Shown piece after piece: positions 37,264-45,104 of a stretch of 64,000 nt of DNA. Numbering within the stretch: position 1 is the first letter of the stretch; every line of letters begins with the position of its first letter. The notes below the pieces were generated by a model. The model was not told the origin of the DNA and made no database searches. It was given only the letters and a program-made list of their open reading frames with translations. A program made the position numbers and the translations under genes. The DNA lies in NCBI RefSeq assembly GCF_042646085.1, contig NZ_JBHRSZ010000007.1, positions 248,001 to 312,000 on the forward strand, given 5' to 3'. This DNA is from Litoribrevibacter euphylliae. GTDB lineage: Bacteria > Pseudomonadota > Gammaproteobacteria > Pseudomonadales > Litoribrevibacteraceae.

Positions 37264-38325
37264 ATGTATTCTCTTAGACCAGCCAAACAAACCGATTTGG
37301 ACACTATATTGGCATTAGCCTGCAATCAGGGCGTACGCCAAGCCAGTCTGCCGAAAGAAGCCCATCAATTAAGGCTGTTTATTCAACAGAGCGAAGAAGC
37401 TTTTCGCCAACCCAACAACGCATTACCGTCTGGCAGCCAAGCCATTAAGACTAAGAATTTTGCATCCAATTACTTGTGGGTGGTTTGTTATACTTCAGAA
37501 CCTGAACAGGATGCAGTGGTCGTAGGTACCGTTGCCGTTGAACCCTACACAGGCCAAAAAGAACCCTTCTACAGCTATCGGCAAGAAACGCTGATCAATG
37601 CCAGCTACCGACTTAAAGTCAAAGAAAAGATCCCTGTTCTGTATCAATCTCACGAACTGGCCGGGTTTTCTCAATTACATTCGATGACGTTATTAGCGGA
37701 GCACAGAAACAGTCAGGCCATCAGTTTGATGGTGCAGGGCGTGCTGTTGTATATGGCCGAGCACACGGAACTGTTCAGTTCTGCTTTACTGATCGAATTT
37801 CCCGGCTTTAAAGACGAGCGCGGTCATTCGCCCTTGTGGAAAGATCTGGGACAACACTTCTTCCAAATGACCTTGGAGCAGGCTTGTTACCATGCCAGCA
37901 TTGAAGATAAAGCCTTAATTGCGCAACTGATGCCCAATCATCCGCTCTATAAAAACCTGCTTTCCAACACCACCCAAGCCACTTTGGGCGAACCTCAACA
38001 AGATCTGTTGGATTACTACCAACTGTTTCTACGGGAAGGATTTGCACCATCACAACACCTCGATATCTTCGATGGGGGGCCATGCCTGATTTGTCAGAAC
38101 AACTCAGGCCATACCTTTAATGAGAATGCCCGTATTCGTCTCGAACATTTTCATTCGAACACCCAGCCGTGCATCGTCATGAACACCCAGAAACATCACC
38201 CTATGGCCATCTATGGCAACTTTGAAAGTGAGTGGAATTTGGAATCAATAGAAAACGTACTGAACATTAATCCACAAGAATGGATTCGCTATGTGCCTGC
38301 TCATTCAGGGGAGGAGACACTATGA
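37264..38325 (+). CDS. aruF: Arginine/ornithine N-succinyltransferase alpha subunit
   Basis: AruF and AruG form the enzyme that succinylates arginine (and ornithine) from succinyl-CoA, the first step of the arginine succinyltransferase pathway. The 353-aa protein is of the AstA/AruF family: LRPAKQTDLDTILALA at the N-terminus, GFKDERGHSPLWKDLGQHFF in the centre and LDIFDGGPCL near the C-terminus. It is more divergent than its partner, as alpha subunits usually are. The stop overlaps aruG by 4 bases (ATGA). It starts a four-gene group beside dnaA. Confidence 0.87.
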   Translation: MYSLRPAKQTDLDTILALACNQGVRQASLPKEAHQLRLFIQQSEEAFRQPNNALPSGSQAIKTKNFASNYLWVVCYTSEPEQDAVVVGTVAVEPYTGQKEPFYSYRQETLINASYRLKVKEKIPVLYQSHELAGFSQLHSMTLLAEHRNSQAISLMVQGVLLYMAEHTELFSSALLIEFPGFKDERGHSPLWKDLGQHFFQMTLEQACYHASIEDKALIAQLMPNHPLYKNLLSNTTQATLGEPQQDLLDYYQLFLREGFAPSQHLDIFDGGPCLICQNNSGHTFNENARIRLEHFHSNTQPCIVMNTQKHHPMAIYGNFESEWNLESIENVLNINPQEWIRYVPAHSGEETL

Positions 38326-39362
38326 TCGTACGTCCCATCGCTCACAAAGATTTAGATGCCCTCTATGATTTAGCGAAAGCCGCTGGAGTAGGGATGAACA
38401 GCTTACCGGCCGATCGAGACTATTTAGCTCAGAAAATTGATCGTGCAGTAGAATCCTTTCAGCAAAGCATTCCACGTGAACAAGCCAGCTATTTATTTGT
38501 CCTCGCCAATGATGACGATCGGGCCCTTGGCGTGTGTGGTATTGAAGCATCGATAGGTTGGGATGAGCCTTGGTATACCTACCGCGTCAGCCAGATGGTA
38601 CATGCCTGTCGCGACATCAATATCTATACCAATACTCCAACATTATTCTTAACCAATGATCAAATAGGTTACTCCGAATTGTGTTCACTGTTGGTCCACC
38701 CTGATGCCCGTGGCCATAAAAACGGTCCGTTGTTGAGTCGCTGTCGCTTCTTATTCATTCGACAGTTTCGTGAATTATTCGGCGAGAAACTTTTTGCTGA
38801 AATGCGAGGTTTCAATGATGAACAAGGCCATTCACCGTTTTGGGACGACCTCGGTAAAAAGTTCTTCAACATGGAATTTGAACGCATTGACTTTTTAACA
38901 GGACGTGGTCATCGATCCATCATTGCGGAATTGATGCCTAAATATCCTGTGTACAGTCACCTGCTTGCAGAATCCGCGCGCAATTGCATCGGTAAAGTTC
39001 ATCCCAATACGCAACCAGCTTTAGAAATGCTTAAGCAAGAAGGGTTGAGGTATGAGAACTATGTGGCGATCTTCGATGGCGGGCCTGTGATGGAAGCCTA
39101 CATCGACGACTTGCGCTTAATTAAGCAGGCTCAACAGTTAACCGCAGTAGCGACTGACCCGGCTGATTTACCGTCGGAACAAGCGCCTATTCTGTTATCT
39201 AACCAAAAGCTGGAAGACTATCGCTGTCGTCTATGCTTCAGTTATCGACTTGATGGCGAGCAACTCTATCTGCCGCAGAACATCATTGATGGATTGCTGT
39301 TAGAGAATCAAACAGTAACACTGGCCAGCCTCTATGCCAAAGACGCTAACATGCTGAGCTAG
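38322..39362 (+). CDS. aruG: Arginine N-succinyltransferase beta subunit
   Basis: This is the second subunit of arginine succinyltransferase, 346 aa and close to E. coli AstA: IVRPIAHKDLDALYDLAKAAGVGMNSLP, TLFLTNDQIGYSELCSL, EMRGFNDEQGHSPFWDDLGKKFF, IAELMPKYPVYSHLL and VAIFDGGPVMEAYID. I chose the ATG at 38322 because of the GGGGAGGAG site just upstream and the ATGA overlap with aruF; an ATG at 38280 would add 14 residues. It is translationally coupled to aruF. Confidence 0.92.
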   Translation: MIVRPIAHKDLDALYDLAKAAGVGMNSLPADRDYLAQKIDRAVESFQQSIPREQASYLFVLANDDDRALGVCGIEASIGWDEPWYTYRVSQMVHACRDINIYTNTPTLFLTNDQIGYSELCSLLVHPDARGHKNGPLLSRCRFLFIRQFRELFGEKLFAEMRGFNDEQGHSPFWDDLGKKFFNMEFERIDFLTGRGHRSIIAELMPKYPVYSHLLAESARNCIGKVHPNTQPALEMLKQEGLRYENYVAIFDGGPVMEAYIDDLRLIKQAQQLTAVATDPADLPSEQAPILLSNQKLEDYRCRLCFSYRLDGEQLYLPQNIIDGLLLENQTVTLASLYAKDANMLS

Positions 39363-39383
39363 TTACGAACAGAGAGGCACATT

Positions 39384-40868
39384 ATGAAAGCCTGTCACGA
39401 TTTACTTATCAACGGTCAATGGCAAGTCGGTTTGGGCGAGAAATTTATCTCCAAAGAACCGGCCTCCCAGCAAGTCATTTGGGAAGGCTACAGTGCCAGT
39501 GGAGATCAGGTAAATCAAGCGGTTCAGGCCGCCCGAATGGCCTTTGAGCACTGGCGAAAGCTCGACATTTCAGAACGTTTGAAATACCTGCATCGTTTTG
39601 AACAAGTCATTAAGCAGCATAAGGATGTGCTGATCGAAGCACTGTGCCATGACACCGGCCGCCCATACTGGGAAGCCCAGCTGGAAATTCAAGCGGTCGC
39701 AGGAAAGGCCGAACTGGCCTTTGAAGCCTATCTCCAACGAACCGGAGAACGGGTGATGGCCACCTCCGGTGGTCATATTCAATTAAGGCATAAACCGCAT
39801 GGAGCGCTGGCTGTACTGACATCGTTTGCTTTTCCTGCATCCATCGCTACCGGCTATATAATCCCCGCCTTATTGGCCGGTAACACCATTATTTTCAAGG
39901 GCAGCGAGCGCACACCGAAAGTCTCGGATCTGTTGGCGCAGCTCTGGCAAAGTACAGGCATTCCCGGCGGGGTGATTAATGTACTGCAAGGGGATGCCAA
40001 CGTCGGCCACCACTTAACACATCATCCTGACATTAATGGCGTGCTTTTTACCGGCACCACAACAACCGGTATCTCCATCAACGAAACACTCGCGACAACG
40101 CCGGATAAATTAGTCTGTCTGAATATGAGTGCTAACAACCCTTTAATTATTGGGGAAGTGCAGAACACCCAAGCTGCGCTCTACCACATTCTTCATTCCG
40201 CATTTATTTCATCCGGACAACGTTGTTCAAACGCACGCCGTCTCTACCTTCCGGACAGCACGTTCGGAGATCACTTGCTTGAACAGTTGATCGAACAGTC
40301 CCATCTATTAATGATTGGTCATTATCATGAGCAACCTGCTCCCTTTATGGGGCCTGTGATTAATCTTGCCTCGGCGAAGAGCATACTTAAGCAACAACAA
40401 CTGCTACTTTCGAAAGGCGCTCATGTCCTACTCAGTGCACATCAAGCCGATGAAAAAAGCGCATTTATGAGCCCTGGTTTGCTGGATATCACGTCCATTA
40501 AAGAGACATTCGATCAGGAAATATTTGGTCCTATTCTCCAAGTGTGCCGCTATTCATCGTTTGACGAAGCCATTGATCTCGCCAATAAAAGTAAGTACAT
40601 ACTTACTTCCGGTTTAATTAGTGATAATCAGGCTCAGTTTGATGAATTTGATTGCACAATCCAGTCGGGTGTAGTTAACTGGAACCAACCGATTACTGGC
40701 GTGAGTGGGGCAGCACCCTACGGCGGCGTGGGACTAAGCAGTAATCATCGACCAGGGGGATGGTATTCGGCCGACTATTGCGCGTATCCAACCACAACCA
40801 TGTACCAACATGGAGTCTCTTTTCCATCCTCACCGATACCAGGCATTAACCTGAAAATAACGCCTTAA
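39384..40868 (+). CDS. AstD-like aldehyde dehydrogenase with altered active site
   Basis: By position and overall similarity this is succinylglutamate-semialdehyde dehydrogenase (AstD), 494 aa: HDLLINGQWQVG, GRPYWEAQLEIQAV, IIPALLAGNTIIFKGSERTPK, SGQRCSNARRLYLP with the catalytic Cys, and GVVNWNQPITG. Two normal catalytic features are changed. The PYNFP motif with the oxyanion Asn reads SFAFP, and the ELGG-type motif with the general base Glu reads LNMSANNP. The enzyme may therefore be inactive as a dehydrogenase or act differently. The frame is intact and the ribosome binding site good, so it is not simply a pseudogene. It lies 21 bases after aruG. Confidence 0.8.
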   Translation: MKACHDLLINGQWQVGLGEKFISKEPASQQVIWEGYSASGDQVNQAVQAARMAFEHWRKLDISERLKYLHRFEQVIKQHKDVLIEALCHDTGRPYWEAQLEIQAVAGKAELAFEAYLQRTGERVMATSGGHIQLRHKPHGALAVLTSFAFPASIATGYIIPALLAGNTIIFKGSERTPKVSDLLAQLWQSTGIPGGVINVLQGDANVGHHLTHHPDINGVLFTGTTTTGISINETLATTPDKLVCLNMSANNPLIIGEVQNTQAALYHILHSAFISSGQRCSNARRLYLPDSTFGDHLLEQLIEQSHLLMIGHYHEQPAPFMGPVINLASAKSILKQQQLLLSKGAHVLLSAHQADEKSAFMSPGLLDITSIKETFDQEIFGPILQVCRYSSFDEAIDLANKSKYILTSGLISDNQAQFDEFDCTIQSGVVNWNQPITGVSGAAPYGGVGLSSNHRPGGWYSADYCAYPTTTMYQHGVSFPSSPIPGINLKITP

Positions 40869-40948
40869 TGACACAAGTCAGAGGTCGGACAACAAACATC
40901 CCAACAGCCAATCCTTAACGAACATTTTTTATTGAGGTCTGTATAACA

Positions 40949-42160
40949 ATGACGAACAGATCGACATTCGATGATGTCATGGTTCCTAATTATTCGCCCC
41001 TTGCTGTTGTGCCTGTACGTGGCAAAGGCAGCCGAGTATGGGATGAAAACAACAACGAATACATTGATTTAGCCGGTGGAATTGCAGTTTCCTGCCTAGG
41101 CCATTGTCATCCTAAGTTAGTTCAACGACTGCAACAACAAGCCGAAAACCTATGGCATGTCAGCAACGTCATGACCAATCAACCGGCGTTACGATTGGCC
41201 AAAAAACTCACCGAATTAACCTTCGCAGAAAAAGTCTACTTTGCGAACTCCGGTGCTGAAGCCAATGAAGCGGCATTAAAACTGGCTCGTAAGTATGCCT
41301 TCGATAATTTCGGGGCTGAAAAAACTCAGATAATCTCCTTTGAGAGTTCTTTCCATGGCAGAACCTTGTTTACCGTTTCTGCCGGTGGCCAAGCTAAATA
41401 CTCTGACGGTTTTGGTCCTCTGCCAGCCGATATTAATCATGCCACGTACAACGACTTATCGTCGGTTGAAGCGCTGATTTCAGACAACACCTGCGCAGTG
41501 ATCATCGAACCGATTCAAGGCGAGGGTGGTGTAAAAGCGGCATCGAAAGACTTCCTGAAAGGCTTGCGCGAGTTGTGTGATAAACACAATGCATTATTGA
41601 TCTTTGATGAGATTCAAACCGGTGCCGGTCGAACGGGTGAACTATACGCCTACCAAGGTTATGACGTCGTTCCTGACATTTTAACCACTGCCAAAGGCAT
41701 TGGCGGCGGCTTCCCGATTGGCGCCATGCTCACTACCACTGAAATCGCGAGTGCTCTTGTAGTGGGTACTCATGGCAGTACTTATGGGGGGAATCCTTTA
41801 GGTTGTGCCGTAGCCGAAGTTGTGGTGGATATCATTTCCGACCGTCAATTATTGGATAACGTTAAAACCAAACATCGTAAGTTTATGGATGGTTTGGATC
41901 GTATCAACGAACGTCACAAGATTTTTTCTGACATTCGTGGCTCTGGATTACTGATTGGTTGCGAACTGAAAGAAGCCTTCCATGGCAAAGCAAAAGACTT
42001 ACTCAGCGAAGCACTGGAACAAGGCTTGATGATTTTAGTCGCCGGCCCGAACGTGATGCGTCTGGCTCCCTCGTTGATCATTCCGGAGGAAGACATCGAG
42101 CAAGGCTTAATGAGCCTAGATAGTGCGATTGCCAACTTCCTTTCGAAACAAGACGCTTAA
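40949..42160 (+). CDS. astC: Acetylornithine/succinylornithine transaminase
   Basis: This is a class III pyridoxal-phosphate aminotransferase of 403 aa. In the arginine succinyltransferase pathway it converts succinylornithine to succinylglutamate semialdehyde; close relatives (ArgD) act in arginine synthesis. Visible blocks are NSGAEANEAALKLARKYA, ESSFHGRTLFTVSAGGQ, FDEIQTGAGRTGELYAYQ and the PLP Lys in TTAKGIGGGFPIGAM. The operon context favours AstC/AruC over ArgD. It starts 80 bases after the astD-like gene with a GAGGT site and is followed by a hairpin terminator. Confidence 0.88.
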   Translation: MTNRSTFDDVMVPNYSPLAVVPVRGKGSRVWDENNNEYIDLAGGIAVSCLGHCHPKLVQRLQQQAENLWHVSNVMTNQPALRLAKKLTELTFAEKVYFANSGAEANEAALKLARKYAFDNFGAEKTQIISFESSFHGRTLFTVSAGGQAKYSDGFGPLPADINHATYNDLSSVEALISDNTCAVIIEPIQGEGGVKAASKDFLKGLRELCDKHNALLIFDEIQTGAGRTGELYAYQGYDVVPDILTTAKGIGGGFPIGAMLTTTEIASALVVGTHGSTYGGNPLGCAVAEVVVDIISDRQLLDNVKTKHRKFMDGLDRINERHKIFSDIRGSGLLIGCELKEAFHGKAKDLLSEALEQGLMILVAGPNVMRLAPSLIIPEEDIEQGLMSLDSAIANFLSKQDA

Positions 42161-42179
42161 GCCATTAATGTTTTGACCC

Positions 42180-42212
42180 GCTGCTGATACACCCACGTAT
42201 CAGCAGCGCCTT
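42180..42212 (+). terminator. Hairpin terminator after astC
   Basis: A perfect 11-base stem GCTGCTGATAC / GTATCAGCAGC with a 6-base loop lies 19 bases after the astC stop. The T tract (TTATTT) is moderate. Confidence 0.6.
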
Positions 42213-42297
42213 ATTTCTTATCCAATTAATCAACATTTTATCCACCTGAAAGCAATCAAATACCCTGATCAGTCGTCTAGAGAAAACAACGGTTAGG

Positions 42298-42326
42298 GGA
42301 ACTCAATGGCGATCCCAACATCTCAG
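42298..42326 (+). promoter_or_regulatory. Candidate ECF-type promoter of the sigma/anti-sigma pair
   Basis: A GGAACT element (42298-42303) is followed, at the spacing of RpoE-class promoters, by TCTCA (42321-42325). This is about 75 bases before the sigma factor start. An ECF sigma often transcribes its own gene, so this may be an autoregulatory promoter. Confidence 0.45.
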
Positions 42327-42401
42327 TAAGCATGCTCTAACAACTCAGACACCTCGTGTCTCTACAAATAACGAGCATTCAAACCTGGGAGGGGATGAAT
42401 C

Positions 42402-42953
42402 ATGTTTAATGAACAACAACTGAACAAGCTGTACCAATACGCTTATGCTTTGACTCGTAACAAAGACGATGCCTATGACTTGGTCTACACCTGCGTCGAA
42501 CGTTACCTGCGATTGAACTCCCCAAAACAAGAGGCGATGGCGTATCTTAAACGTTCAATAAAAAATGCCTTTATTGATCAAATTAAGTCGTCAGCCCACC
42601 AGAAAGAAGTGTTTTATGAGGAAGCAGTATCGGCAAAACTTCATGATAACGACAAGCAATCCACCTCCACCGTAGACAATTTTTTGGAACTGGATACCAA
42701 TTGTTTGGAAGAGCTTCTCATCAATGAGCAGGAAGTCATCGCCTTCACTGAACACCTCAATGCGGAAGAAAATGAATTACTTTATTATTGGGCTGTGGAA
42801 GGCTATACCGTTCAGGAATTATCGGAAGTAACCGGTAAACCAAGAGGCACCTTATTATCCAAATTACACCGGATTCGTAAAAAAGCAGAACAATTTTTAG
42901 CCAAACATGAAGCAATACAAGCGAGCTTACATCATATTAGATCGAATACATGA
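42402..42953 (+). CDS. ECF-like RNA polymerase sigma factor
   Basis: This 183-aa protein has a region 2-like block (LNKLYQYAYALTRNKDDAYDLVY ... YLKRSIKNAFIDQIKSS) and a region 4-like helix-turn-helix (EENELLYYWAVEGYTVQELSEVTGKPRGTLLSKLHRIRKKAE), separated by an acidic linker. This is the layout of an ECF (group 4) sigma factor, though region 2 is divergent. The ATG has a strong GGAGGGG site. Its stop overlaps the next start (ATGA), coupling it to a membrane protein that looks like its anti-sigma factor. The target genes are unknown. Confidence 0.82.
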   Translation: MFNEQQLNKLYQYAYALTRNKDDAYDLVYTCVERYLRLNSPKQEAMAYLKRSIKNAFIDQIKSSAHQKEVFYEEAVSAKLHDNDKQSTSTVDNFLELDTNCLEELLINEQEVIAFTEHLNAEENELLYYWAVEGYTVQELSEVTGKPRGTLLSKLHRIRKKAEQFLAKHEAIQASLHHIRSNT

Positions 42954-43654
42954 CCGAGAAGAAAACCCTAAAACAGGCGTTAAAAGCCCACTATCAACAA
43001 ATCAAGTTAGATGATGAACAACGAACAGGTTTGGATCATCTTCAGCGCAGCTATCAGCCGAAACAGGAAACGGCGGACAGCCCCTCTCCTGCGCCTGAAG
43101 AAAAGGGCAGCAGACGGTCACTATCTTTAGCAATTGGCTTGTTCTCGGTACTTCTAGTTGGTTTTGTCTCTGGCCATCTACTGTCCAAATACCATTACCA
43201 AAAGCAACTGACAGAACACGATCAACAAGTTACTCACAACACAACTGTGTATAACACCAATCAGTTAATCCGCGATATCGCAGAAGAAATCACCTTCAAT
43301 CATAGAAAGCTGAAGCCGCTGGAACTTAAAACAAATCATTTTGAAGAGCTGGTCAGCTACTTTGACATGCTCGACTTTCGACCTTATCACTCGCACCTCT
43401 TTAAACCGCAAGGTACGCTTATCGGCGGCCGATATTGCTCCATTGGTACTGTCAGTGCGGTACAGATCCGTTATCAAACGGAGCAAGGTGACGTAACCAC
43501 GCTTTTCCAAACCACTTACAACCCGGAACACTTCAAAGGCTTACCCAATATCGAAGCAGGTGATCAACCCGTTACTCAATATTTGAACGGTTACAAAGTC
43601 ACTCTTTGGATTGAAATGGGCATTGTCATGGCGAGCGTGTCGTCGCCCGATTAA
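42950..43654 (+). CDS. Single-pass membrane protein, probable anti-sigma factor
   Basis: This 234-aa protein has a charged cytoplasmic N-terminus of about 55 residues, one membrane helix (SLSLAIGLFSVLLVGFVSGHLL, about residues 57-78) and a periplasmic C-terminal domain of about 150 residues with a single Cys (RYCSIGTV). I recognise no named family, and no zinc-type HxxxCxxC motif is seen. The ATGA overlap with the ECF-like sigma gene and the topology make an anti-sigma role likely; that is inference. Confidence 0.7.
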   Translation: MTEKKTLKQALKAHYQQIKLDDEQRTGLDHLQRSYQPKQETADSPSPAPEEKGSRRSLSLAIGLFSVLLVGFVSGHLLSKYHYQKQLTEHDQQVTHNTTVYNTNQLIRDIAEEITFNHRKLKPLELKTNHFEELVSYFDMLDFRPYHSHLFKPQGTLIGGRYCSIGTVSAVQIRYQTEQGDVTTLFQTTYNPEHFKGLPNIEAGDQPVTQYLNGYKVTLWIEMGIVMASVSSPD

Positions 43655-43739
43655 ACCAAACTAACAATTCCTGACCTCTATCAGTTCGCTATTCTTAAAG
43701 TTAGCTATATACTTGCCCAGCTAATTTGAAGGTGAGTCC

Positions 43740-44183
43740 ATGAGCAAAGAAGAAATCAAAGAATACCTCCACAAAAATATTCCACTCGCGAAAGCCATGG
43801 GTGTGGAAGTGGTTGATATTGGTAAACGCTCACTCACTCTTAAAGCCCCATTAAGCAATAACAGCAACATGCACGGCACGGCCTTTGGTGGCAGCTTATC
43901 ATCCATCGCATTGCTTACCGGATGGACTCTGATTCATACCAAAGTCTCAGGACAGTGGTTGCCTCAAGGCGATTTAGTCATTGCCGAGGCACACATTCAT
44001 TATCAAAAACCTGTCGCGACCGACCTGGTAGCTCAGGCAAAAATGGACGAAGCCCAATTCCAACAGTTCATTGAGACCTATAAAGAGAAAGGAAAAGCGC
44101 GCCTAACCGTTGAAATAGAAGTAAAAACAGACAAAGGCCCAGGTTGTCGTTTGGAAGGTATCTACGCACTAATTCAAGCTTAA
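43740..44183 (+). CDS. Thioesterase-like hotdog protein (YiiD C-terminal type)
   Basis: This 147-aa cytoplasmic protein resembles the thioesterase domain found at the C-terminus of YiiD (FabY/YiiD_C family). The central helix motif NMHGTAFGGSLSSIALLTGW is characteristic, followed by LVIAEAHIHYQKPV. The substrate is unknown, but the family is linked to acyl-CoA or acyl-ACP chemistry. It starts 86 bases after the membrane protein, with GAAGGTGAG upstream of the ATG. No link to the sigma factor can be shown. Confidence 0.78.
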   Translation: MSKEEIKEYLHKNIPLAKAMGVEVVDIGKRSLTLKAPLSNNSNMHGTAFGGSLSSIALLTGWTLIHTKVSGQWLPQGDLVIAEAHIHYQKPVATDLVAQAKMDEAQFQQFIETYKEKGKARLTVEIEVKTDKGPGCRLEGIYALIQA

Positions 44184-44378
44184 ACAGCCTTTATTTCGGC
44201 GACCATCAAGCAACTGAACTATCGTTAAATAGACTTTTTAGGCGATAAATGGCTCGTTTTATCCAAGAAATTGAATATTTTTTAATCCCTACTTGCCTCT
44301 TAGTTGATATTTCTCTAGAATTCACGCCCTCAAATTTGAAATGTATACATTAAATTTGCCTTACATAGGTAGCTAGTT

Positions 44379-44513
44379 ATGAAAAGAACTTTTCAACCTT
44401 CAGTACTTAAGCGTAAGCGTACACACGGTTTCCGTGCACGTATGGCAACTGCAAACGGCCGTAAAGTCCTTGCAGCTCGTCGCGCTAAAGGTCGTAAGTC
44501 TCTAACTGTTTAA
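44379..44513 (+). CDS. rpmH: Ribosomal protein bL34
   Basis: This is the 44-aa, very basic large-subunit ribosomal protein L34: KRTFQPSVLKRKRTHGF at the N-terminus and RRAKGRKSLTV at the C-terminus. All conserved positions are present. rnpA follows after 17 bases, the standard order next to the replication origin region in bacteria. Confidence 0.98.
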   Translation: MKRTFQPSVLKRKRTHGFRARMATANGRKVLAARRAKGRKSLTV

Positions 44514-44530
44514 TTGCAGTTTTTGCTTAC

Positions 44531-44914
44531 ATGTCTGGTTATAGTTATCCCAAACAGTTAAGACTTTTAACCGCGCGGGACTATAACCAGGTCTTTAACC
44601 ACTCTCAGTTTAAAGTCTCTGGCCCACTCGGCCTCTTCATCGCTTCTCCTAATCAACACTCTCATCCCCGTCTTGGTTTCGTTATTGCCAAGAAAAAAGT
44701 CAAACTCGCCGTTGATCGCAATCGTGTTAAACGTGTCATGCGCGACTGTTATCGTCTTAACCAAGACAAATTACCCGGCATTGATATCGTCTTTATCGCT
44801 CGTCCAGGTCTTGGAAACAAAGACAACATTGCGATTTCTAAGTTCTGCAAATACGCCTGGCACAAATTGTCGGAGCAACACAAGAAAGCAGCTAAATCCG
44901 AAAACTCCGACTAA
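44531..44914 (+). CDS. rnpA: Ribonuclease P protein component
   Basis: RnpA is the protein subunit of RNase P, which matures tRNA 5' ends. The 127-aa protein has the RNR box (VKLAVDRNRVKRVMRDCYR) and GFVIAKKKV. Directly after it one expects yidD, then yidC, but no yidD frame is present in the 190 bases before yidC. It is co-transcribed with rpmH. Confidence 0.95.
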   Translation: MSGYSYPKQLRLLTARDYNQVFNHSQFKVSGPLGLFIASPNQHSHPRLGFVIAKKKVKLAVDRNRVKRVMRDCYRLNQDKLPGIDIVFIARPGLGNKDNIAISKFCKYAWHKLSEQHKKAAKSENSD

Positions 44915-45104
44915 TTTTTATTCTATCGATCAATTTCGTAGCTTATTTCTGGCTCTTCGAGTGACAAATGAATAAAATGTGCGCTTTTCAAGAAAAGCTT
45001 ACGTGATCCGTTACTCAGAAATTGACTCGTACGAACGCATTTAATTTCCAACGTACCATCACACTTTTCACAAACTCATAGATAACAGAAGTTTGGCCTA
45101 TATT

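Noticed and set aside
37808..38083. 91-codon minus strand frame in aruF
   Set aside because: It lies wholly inside a well-supported gene and has no start signal.
42238..42246. TTATCCACC, a one-mismatch DnaA box after astC
   Set aside because: It is isolated, with no cluster or unwinding region nearby, and is probably chance.
44673..44975. 100-codon frame overlapping rnpA, considered as yidD
   Set aside because: It lacks the YidD cysteine and aromatic motifs and is a shifted reading of rnpA.
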